From Chamaelirium japonicum (taxonomy: Eukaryota > Streptophyta > Magnoliopsida > Liliales > Melanthiaceae): DNA of 64,000 bases. Positions 56,084 to 64,000 of this stretch are shown piece after piece. Position 1 is the stretch's first letter, and the number at the start of each line of letters is the position of its first letter. The DNA is taken from positions 33,111,099 through 33,175,098 of the forward strand of contig OX393557.1 in the NCBI GenBank assembly GCA_947650365.1, given 5' to 3'. The position numbers and the translations under genes are program-made. Under the pieces are notes generated by a model, which was not told where the DNA came from, did not search any database, and saw only the letters and a program-made list of their open reading frames with translations.

Positions 56084-56896
56084 ATGGATACCAAGATGCA
56101 AGGATTGATTCGTTGTCATCAAGGGAACAACTCCGTCTATGAGTATACTTCAGCATTCTATCGGCGCATGATCCGCTATGGTTTTTCAGAGAAAGATTTC
56201 TTGGCAGTGGTACTGTACATTCGAGGACTCCGCTCCGACATAAAGGGCAAGTTTTCAGCTGGATCTTGGAGGGATCTGGACGAAGCCTATGAGATAGCTT
56301 GTGAGATTGAATGGGAGCTACAGCAAATGGACTCACCTCTAGCGGACTCCACAGATGAGTCTCCACCTCCAGCACTTCCAGCAGAGCCTCCCCCACCGAC
56401 AGAGATTCCTCCAGTTGTATCTTGGGTAGATCCATCACCTCCAGTACCACCACCAGCCGACGAGCTTCCCCTTCCAGAGGATCTTCTGCCGCTTGCCATG
56501 CTACCACCTACTGCGGATTCTTTCGAGATGGTCTCTCTAGCAGAGCTTCAGCAGATTGATTTTCTTGGGCTAGACCGACTATTGGCGCCGACAGTGTTTG
56601 TTCAGCTCTACCTCCGTTCAGGCGAGCCGATGTTCGAGCTACTGCAGCGGTCTGAGATTACGATCCGACTCTGTCGTCTACCCCAGCACTACTTTGACAT
56701 ATGTTTTCCGATCGACGACAGTGATACCTTCTCATGGGACCCCGGTGGTGACTTCGGTATAATGAGATATCATTTGTTGGGCCTCCACCATCAGCTCCTG
56801 ACGACAGATACCACATCGGCGAAAACCTCGAGGATGTTTGCGCTTTACCGTATGAACTCGAGGGCGAGTTCTTCGCAGCGGAAGCGAATGATGTGA
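56084..56896 (+). CDS. Gag-like protein of element C
   Basis: From the first ATG the frame is 270 aa and ends just inside the 3' LTR. The same frame is open further upstream to about 55922, but without an ATG. Residues 1-80 (MQGLIRCHQGNNSVYEYTSA, FYRRMIRYGFSEKDFLAVVL, IRGLRSDIKGKF, AYEIACEIEWELQQ) look like the middle of a plant retrotransposon Gag capsid domain, of the Gypsy type. A Pro/Glu-rich linker (residues about 90-145) follows, then a Leu-rich part I do not recognise. No zinc knuckle is seen. Gag would form the particle that packages the element RNA. Whether it is made is unknown; it could be a chance survivor of a truncated gag. Confidence 0.6.
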   Translation: MDTKMQGLIRCHQGNNSVYEYTSAFYRRMIRYGFSEKDFLAVVLYIRGLRSDIKGKFSAGSWRDLDEAYEIACEIEWELQQMDSPLADSTDESPPPALPAEPPPPTEIPPVVSWVDPSPPVPPPADELPLPEDLLPLAMLPPTADSFEMVSLAELQQIDFLGLDRLLAPTVFVQLYLRSGEPMFELLQRSEITIRLCRLPQHYFDICFPIDDSDTFSWDPGGDFGIMRYHLLGLHHQLLTTDTTSAKTSRMFALYRMNSRASSSQRKRMM

Positions 56897-57370
56897 TCCG
56901 ACTTGGGCCCAAGCCCGTTGGCCCACCCGAAGGCCCATCCTAACCTGCCATGGATGGATAAGGCAGGATATCTATTATGATATCTTTTAATATCTTTTTT
57001 TATTTGAGATCTTTATTTTAGGCAAGTTGTTAGGATACTTATTGGCTTTTAAATTTGCTGCCATTTTTATCTTTTCTTTTAGCCTATTTAAAGGCCCCCA
57101 TTGTAACCATTTAAAGGCAGATTATTATGAATGAAAATTGATGGCGGATGCCTTCGTTGGCTCATGGATTTGAGTCCCCACCTTGTATCCTGATGGATTT
57201 CAGGCCCCCTCTCGTCTAAGCTTCTAGTCTTTTCTTCTCTGTCACAGTTCTTACCCCCTCCGCCACTTCCTCTCGGTGATTCCGTATCACTAGTTATCTT
57301 TTACAAAGAAAATACCAAAAATATTACATCGCCTTCATCAACCGCCCTTCGACGACGCGCGCCTGCATCA
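56889..57370 (+). repeat. Element C, 3' LTR
   Basis: 482 bp, about two differences from the 5' LTR (for example GAGATCTTTATT against GAGATTTTTATT). Confidence 0.92.
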
Positions 57371-58651
57371 CTTTGCGAACCTCGTGAACTTTCAGGAACC
57401 CAGCGACTCGGATGACGATCTTCTCGAATCGGGGAGGCAGCACCGCAGCAGAGCCTTGGTCAGAGAGAGGGAGTCTCTTCGGAGCAAAGGGGCAGCACAG
57501 CAGCACCACGATACGAGAGAATGGAAGAGGGAGAGGCAGTAAGCAGGGAGGAATTCTGATTTTCGGAGTGTACTCATCCCATTGCTGCACCGGGCCTTAT
57601 ATAGGCCTCGGGCAGTTAATGGGAGGCTGAAAGAGGGAAGCGGTTAATGGGCTGCGATTAAGCCCATTAACCTCGCACGTTACAGCTCGCAGCGAGCCTG
57701 TACGTAACGGCTAGCATGCAGCGCTTCTCGCGTAACGGCTAGTGTCCCAAATAGTAAATAATAAATAGTGGAGGACTTAAAAGCAAAAAACAAAAATAGG
57801 GCAGGTGCGGACCAGCCCATTTCGGAGGTGCTATCGTGTCCGGGTCCGCGGGCGCACACACACGCGCCGCCCAGCCCATGCCCAAGCCCAAGCCCAAGCC
57901 CAAGCCCGGCCCGGCCCGGCTCGGCACGGCACGCACGCACGCGCGTGTGTGAGCTAGTGGAGCCCCTCCTCTAGTGTGATGATTAGTGGGGGGAAGTGGG
58001 CAAATCCTTATATGTTGGTAGGGGATTTCTCCCCTAACCGATATGGGACTAAACCCATGTCTTTTGTGTGGTTTTAAAACACACACCCAACAATCCCCCA
58101 CATGTGTTTAAAACCACTAAATATTAAATAATTTAAAAAATTCAAAATGTAAAGTAAAAGGACTTTGCTGGATTCCTTATACTACGCAGTAGGTGTAGGT
58201 ACCTTCCGGTTTGAACCTCCACTTAGTACAGTTGTATACATCCGTGAGGACTTGGTGGACTACGCCTTGAACCAGTCTTATTTATCGGGTTTCTACAAGT
58301 AGTACACGTAGTACAGTTTTCGATGGTTCTAAGCGGGTTGCGCTATTAATGGCCTTGCGCAGATATCTTTTCTTGTATGTTTCTAGGGAGCAGCCCTGGT
58401 CCCAGAGTTGCGGCCTCACAACGACATACATATAGGTAAGTCCTAATAGGGGTGTGAGCAAGGCGACACCCCGCCTCATGGGTCTTGGACTTATTAAGAG
58501 TTTTACACTCATCCTACCCCTTGCTTTTAATAAGCACCGACGTCATAGGGACGGGAGCATTATTCAGTGCTCCTTATTTTCAATCACTACTACAGTTTGT
58601 TTCTACCCATTGAACCTCCGTGAGGTTGGGTTCCCACTGCGGTGATTTTTC

Positions 58652-61600
58652 TTATGGGCTTAATCCCATCCCCCTCGACGATTCTAAGACCACTGTCCTA
58701 GAGAGGCCTTTAGTTAGATGATCCACCAAATTCTTTTCGGATCTAACAAAATCTAGGGCAATTATTTGATTCTTCATCTTATATCTGAGAGATCTATGTC
58801 TCACTTTCAGATGTCGATTTATTTTCACATCAGCGTTTTCTTGATTACATTTATCAATAGCTGATCGACAATCACAATGGATAGATATAGCCGGTAAAGG
58901 CTTTTCTATCAATGGGATCGCATATAGAAGATCTCGAAGCCATTCTGCTTCTGTGCTAGTGGTATCTAGCGCTATCATTTCTGATTCCATGGTACTCCTA
59001 GCTATAACGGTTTGTTTGGTGGATTTCCAAGATATGGCTCCACCTCCTAGTAGGAATACATATCCGGTTGTGAACTTAATATCTATTGAGTCACTAATCC
59101 AGTTAGCATCAGAGTATCCCTCTAATACAGCTGGATATCCACTATAGTGGAGACCGTATGATATGGTTCCCTTAAGGTATCTAAAAACTCTTTCTAACGC
59201 ATTCCAATGGGACAAATTCGGGTTAGACGTATAACGACTAAGTCTATTTACCGCGTAAGCGATATCGGGTCGAGTATAGTTTGCTAGAAAACCTAGCGAT
59301 CCTATGATTTGAGCATACTCGCTCTGTAGTCTAGGAAGTCCAGTATTCTTTGTTAGATGGGTATTTGGATCATATGGTGTGGATACTGGTTGGCAATCGG
59401 GGTCGTAAAATTTCCTAAGGATTTTCTCAACATAGTGGGATTGGGATAACACTAAACCATTGTTCTTCCTAATGATCTTAGTGTTCAAAATAACGTCGGC
59501 TTGTCCTAGATCTTTCATGTCGAAGTTTTGGGACAAAAAATGTTTGATATCATTTATGATTTGTATGTTTGAACCGAATATTAGAATATCGTCAACATAC
59601 AAACATAAAATGACAACACTATTACCATCTACTTTATGGTATACACATTCATCCGTTGTATTGATATCAAATCCATAGGATAAGATAACTTCATCGAATT
59701 TCATGTGCCATTGTTTTGGGGCTTGTTTAAGACCATAGAGGGATCGAATTAACTTACACACCTTTTCCTCTTGTCCAGGTGCAGTAAATCCCTCGGGTTG
59801 GTCCATGTTTATTTCCTCATTAAGGTCGCCATTCAAGAAAGCAGTCTTAACATCCATTTGATGTATGACTAGCTTATAGATTGAAGCTAAGGCGATGAGG
59901 ATCCTAATCGTGGTTATCCTAGCGACAGGTGAGTAGACATCAAAGTAGTCTACCCCTGGTTTTTGGGTAAAGCCCTTGGCTACAAGTCGTGCCTTAAATT
60001 TATCTATGGTACCCTCGGGTCTAAGCTTTTTCTTAAACACCCATTTACATCCTATGGTTTTATAACCAGGAGGTAAATTGGTGAGTTCCTAGGTATGGTT
60101 TTGAAGTATGGATTGGATCTCGTTATCTATGGCTTCTTTCCAAAAAGGTGAGTCTATGGACTTCATTGCATCTGTATAGGTGGAGGGAGAGTTCTCCACC
60201 ATAAGTGTATAGAAGTCATCAAAGATTTTTTCTACACGGGCACGTTTACTCCTCCTAGGTTCGGTTTGGGTTACCGGTTCAATCTGGTCTTCAGGTTCTA
60301 ATTGGACTTCAGGTTCGATCTGAGTCACCTGATTAGAACTGGAGGCCCTGTTATTGGTATTAATCCTAGTGTTGATCCTAGTCTTATAAGGAAAGATGTT
60401 TTCGAAGTATGAGGCATCTCTTGCTTCGATTATGGTGTTATTGGCTATTTCGCTTATTTCAGAGTTAAACACTAAAAAACGATTAGCGTTACTTTCTGAA
60501 GCGTGACCAATAAAGATGACATCTACAGTCTTAGGTCCTATCTTCTTCCTTTTGTTATCGGGGATTTTTATCTTAGCTAGGCACCCCCACACTTTTAAAT
60601 ATTTTAAGTTAGGTTTTCTATGTTTCCATACTTCGTATGGGGTCAAGTCATTGTGTTTGAAAGGAATACGGTTAAGGATAAAACAGGCCGTCATCAGGGC
60701 TTCCCCCCACAAGTTCTCTGGCGCTCCAGAGCTTAGTAACATGGAATTGACCATGTTCATTAGGGTCCTGTTTTTTCTCTCCGCTACACCGTTGGATTGG
60801 GGAGTGTAAGGAGCTGTGACTTCATGGAGTATTCCATAGTCATCACAGTATTCACTTAACTCATTTGAGGTGTACTCCCCTCCTCGGTCTGACCTAAGGA
60901 TCTTAATGGTTTCGTCTAATTGGTTTTCAACCAGAGCTCTGTAAATTTTAAATTTACTGAGTACTTCATCCTTGGTTTTAATAAGGTATAGGTGGCAATA
61001 TTTTGACGCGTCATCTATGAACGTTACAAAATATCTATTGCCACCTCTCGAGGTTCTCCCAGAATCACAGACATCGCTGTGAATTAATTCAAGTATTTGG
61101 GAGTCTCGATCGATGGTTTTAAAGGATTTCTTAGGTTGTTTCGCTTCTACGCATATCTCGCACTTGTCGAGATTCCTAGTATCGGATTTGGGAATGATGT
61201 TTAGGGTCATGAGTTTCTTAATAGAATTATAATTTACATGACCTAGTCTTTGGTGCCAAGTGACCGAAGATTCAACATTCAGAATTGTAGGCGAAGGATT
61301 AAAGACATTTAATTTGAATAAGCCATCACAGAGAAATCCTTTTCCAATAAAATTCATTCCCTTGGTGATTACAACCTTATTGGACTCAAATACAAGCTTA
61401 TAGCCTTGTTGGACTAATAAAGACCCACTAATTAAATTCCTCCCAATCTCCGGAACGTGGTGGACTCCGCGCAGGGTTAGGGTCTTTTCCGACGTCAGCT
61501 TCAGGTCGATCCGTCCTATCCCTAGCACACGAGCCTCAGCATTGTTCCCCATGCTTACAGCTCCTCCACCTGAGACCTGATAGGTGGAAAACAAAGATTG

Positions 61601-62688
61601 ATCAGAGCAAACATGAATGTTAGCTCCTGTGTCAATCCACCAATCAAATGCTTGAAAGGTCATGTTAACTTCAGGGGTGAAGAGAACAGACCTGAAAGCA
61701 GTCCTAGAAGAGCCAGCTCCAGAGGTCACTATGTTGACTTGGGAGCCGGGTGGCATTTGACCATTCCTTCTTAGATTTGGAGGTGGTGCTGTCTTCTTGT
61801 AGAAGCATTGGTTGGCCATGTGATTGGTCCGACCGCAGACGTAGCAGCAACGCACTCCTTCCTTCTTTTGGTCCTTGGGATGGTTTGGGTTATGGTTGCT
61901 ATGGTAGGGCTTCTTGGTATATGGCTTAGGCTAGGCTTAGGGTGGAAGGGTTTCTTCTGGAACTTATGTTTAGGTTTTTGAAATGGCTTGGATGGTTGAC
62001 TCTCTATGTTATTGACCTTGGGTTTGGATTCAGAAGATCCCTTTTCCCTGAGCCTATGTTGCTCCTCAATTCTAATAGAGTTTAGAACTTGAGTTAGGGT
62101 TAGGTCACCTTGGGTATGACGTAGGTGCTTAGAAAACTCGGACCAAGAAGCAGGTAGTTTATCTATAAGGCAGGCTATTTGGAAGGTTTCATCAAGAGTG
62201 GAACCATTCGTCTTTAGGTGTTGGACTAGGTTTTCAAACTCATGAATCTGATCATTCATGGGTTTGGAGTCAACCATTTTGAAGCTGTTGAAGTCAGACG
62301 CTTTGAAGCGTTTTACTCCAGCATCATCTAGGCCATACTTACGCTCTAGGGTATCCCATAGGTCCTTAGGGTTTTGAATGGTATAGTAGATATCATATAG
62401 CCTATCAGATAAGGCCCCTAGGATCCTATGAAGGCCATGGTAGTTGATTTCTTCTGGGGTCCTAGTGGGAATGCCAGAAGTTGGTTCAGTTTCAGGTTGA
62501 GAAGTGGAGGCTCGGGTACGACGAGTTTGGCTAGACCCATTGGATACTCCTGGTGCGGTTTCACCTATGGCTGACAATAACCCAAGTGTGGTTAGCCAGA
62601 ATCGCATCTGGTTTTGCCACCTCTTGAAGTTAGACCCGTCAAACTTCTCGGGTTTGGCACTAAGGGTTTCACGGTTTGGTGAGGCCAT
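58652..62688 (-). pseudogene. Copia gag-pol of element B, one frameshift and one stop
   Basis: Starts MASPNRETL at 62688 and ends at 58652; without the lesions it would be about 1343 aa. Domains are as in A: Gag, zinc knuckle (CYVCGRTNHMANQC, near 61840), protease (WWIDTGANIHVCSD), integrase (WHQRLGHVNY, later CEICVEAK and GERKNRTL-like [15 protein letters not shown]), reverse transcriptase ([10 protein letters not shown], near 59590) and RNase H. At 61927-61936 TAGGC is doubled relative to A, which shifts the frame after the Gag Lys/Pro-rich region. At 60089-60091 the Trp codon of A (NHTWEL) has become TAG. A short indel gives three extra residues in the Glu/Pro-rich linker before the reverse transcriptase. 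The rest is open. Confidence 0.92.
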
Positions 62689-63121
62689 TTCGGACCAAAG
62701 TTAGGAGTTGAAATCTGTGGATTGAAAAACAAGTTGTCAATTTTAAATACACCTAGATAGATTCGACTTTTAGAAGTCCAAATGAAACTTCCAAATCCTA
62801 ACGGCCAGATGGGCTCCAGGTAGGAGGTGGAGCACTAGGCTCGCTCAAATACCAAGCTACCTTGGGCAATTTAATACCGGTTTGACAAGCCTTTCTAGAC
62901 ACCGTAGGCAGTGGAATATTCCAATGACGACTTTTAGTCTTTTCTATAATCTATGCTTCTAATTTACTTTTGTAGAAAATAATTTTGTAACTAGTAGCAA
63001 CTAATAGGTAGCACGGAATAACATCTAATAAATGATCACGTAGGCTAACAGATGATTAGTGAGCACGTTACAAAGAAAATAACTTATGAACGATTAAGTT
63101 ATAACAATAAGATTCTTGGAT
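62689..63121 (-). other. Leader of element B
   Basis: As in A, the bases after the LTR in sense are ATCCAAGAATCTTATTG and not a standard primer site. The TTGGTATTTGAGCGAGCC-like word lies about 235 bases inside (about 62835-62855). Confidence 0.6.
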
Positions 63122-64000
63122 TGTTGGAAATATAATCGTTCTAAACTAGCAAATTTAGGATTTAATCAAATTATTAATATTAAAAATTGATTAGCAAATG
63201 CTATTTTCGCAAACAAGAACAAGTCACAAATTTATTTTAGAAATTGTTTGCCAAGGCAGAGCGGGTTCTATGGAACCGTCATTCACCTTGCCGAACTTTT
63301 CTAAAAGGGAGAAATAATCTATCTAAAATATATCTAATTATTTAGATTTCTCTATTAGATGCAAGTCAATTATTTTAGATCTAATATTAGGACAAAAGAA
63401 GAGTTAGAAACTCTGGCTTGTGGTCGAAGCGTGCTAGGCATTGTCCCAAGAATCTTATTGCCCCCCTCGTGCGGGTCTTGTGGCAATGGTTCTCGGAGAT
63501 ACGGCGACCCCGGTCAGGCGACCTCCATCTCGTCGGCACGACTCCAAGAAGGCTTTGCGAACCTCGTGAACTTTCAGGAACCCAGCGACTCGGATGACGA
63601 TCTTCTCGAATCGGGGAGGCAGCACCGCAGCAGAGCCTTGGTCAGAGAGAGGGAGTCTCTTCGGAGCAAAGGGGCAGCACAACAGCACCCACGATACGAG
63701 AGAATGGAAGAGGGAGAGGCAGTAAGTAGGGAGGAATTCCGATTTTCGGAGTGTACTCATCCCATGGCTGCATCGGGCCTTATATAGGCCTCGGGCAGTT
63801 AATGGGAGGCTGAAAGAGGGGAGCGGTTAATGAGCTGCGATTAAGCCCATTAACCTCGCACGTTACAGCTCGCAGCGAGCCTGTACGTAACGGCTAGCAT
63901 GCAGCGCTTCTCGCGTAACGGCTAGTGTCCCAAATAGTAAATAATAAATAGTGGAGGACTTAAAAGCAAAAAACAAAAATAGGGCAGGTGCGGACTAGCC
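63122..64000 (-). repeat. Element B, 5' LTR, cut by the window end
   Basis: 879 bp are present. It matches the interrupted 3' LTR closely, including the B-type U5. TATA box at about 63779-63788. Confidence 0.9.

Larger units (their letters stand above)
54586..57370 (+). mobile_element. Non-autonomous LTR retrotransposon C nested in B
   Basis: 2785 bp with 482-bp LTRs 54586-55067 and 56889-57370 (TGATGTGATC...GCCTGCATCA) that differ at only about two positions. CTTTG flanks both sides exactly (54581-54585, 57371-57375). The primer site TGGTATCAGAGC starts 3 bases after the 5' LTR (55071-55082). The interior of 1.8 kb has a purine-rich leader and a single gag-like frame; there is no protease, integrase or reverse transcriptase. 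It is a recent insertion of an element that depends on another retrotransposon's enzymes. Confidence 0.93.
54150..58092 (-). repeat. Element B, 3' LTR, interrupted by element C
   Basis: TGTTGG...CCAACA. Without the insertion it is about 1153 bp. TATA box (CCTATATAAGG on minus) at about 57595-57605. Confidence 0.9.
54150..64000 (-). mobile_element. Copia LTR retrotransposon B (runs off the window)
   Basis: Same family and orientation as element A. The 3' LTR is 54150-54585 plus 57376-58092, interrupted by element C. The 5' LTR starts at 63122 and continues past 64000. Polypurine tract at 58093-58106. Coding sequence is very close to that of A, but the U5 ends of the LTRs differ strongly. Two lesions break the polyprotein. 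The TSD cannot be checked because the right flank is missing (left pentamer GGTTC). Confidence 0.93.

Overview
This is nuclear DNA of a flowering plant. The evidence is plant-type introns, a stellacyanin-like phytocyanin, a DUF538 protein of the At5g01610 type, a UFD2/E4 U-box remnant, and a dense layer of plant transposons (Copia and Gypsy-like LTR elements, TRIMs, hAT-type elements, foldback MITEs, a LINE relic). The species cannot be read from the sequence. I see no tRNA, rRNA or CRISPR.

Only two genes look intact. (1) A blue-copper phytocyanin, + strand, two exons (11718-11886 and 14177-14583), 191 aa, with a signal peptide, a full set of type-1 copper ligands (His, Cys, His, Gln) and a GPI-anchor-like tail. 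(2) A DUF538 gene, + strand, three exons (31678-31764, 32308-32362, 42713-43095), 174 aa, whose second intron is 10.35 kb and packed with mobile elements. A U-box pseudogene fragment (8555-8875) and a doubtful first exon (47325-47411) are the other gene-like pieces.

Layout. 1-6.25 kb: a 6.0-kb probable solo LTR with a perfect 5-bp target-site duplication (TSD). 6.5-11.7 kb: a TRIM, a hAT MITE, the U-box pseudogene, a long CT microsatellite and hairpins. 11.7-14.6 kb: the phytocyanin gene. 15-19.6 kb: a Copia relic with a nested solo TRIM LTR, a palindromic element, tandem duplications and a hAT MITE. 19.58-26.81 kb: Copia element A, minus strand, both LTRs, one frameshift. 28-31.3 kb: three hAT-type elements. 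31.7-43.1 kb: the DUF538 gene with nested insertions and a chain of foldback elements set in TA microsatellites. 43.8-52.4 kb: more hAT-type elements, a second TRIM family and a LINE relic. 54.15 kb to the end: Copia element B, same family as A, minus strand, running off the window, with a 2.8-kb gag-only LTR element (C) inserted in its left LTR.

The most notable observations are at least ten elements with 8-bp TSDs, each built from its own reiterated short word; foldback elements joined through TA repeats; the very large solo LTR; and two Copia copies each frameshifted by a 5-bp duplication of the same pentamer. All boundaries and TSDs were read by eye from the sequence; family names are recognition, not database results.
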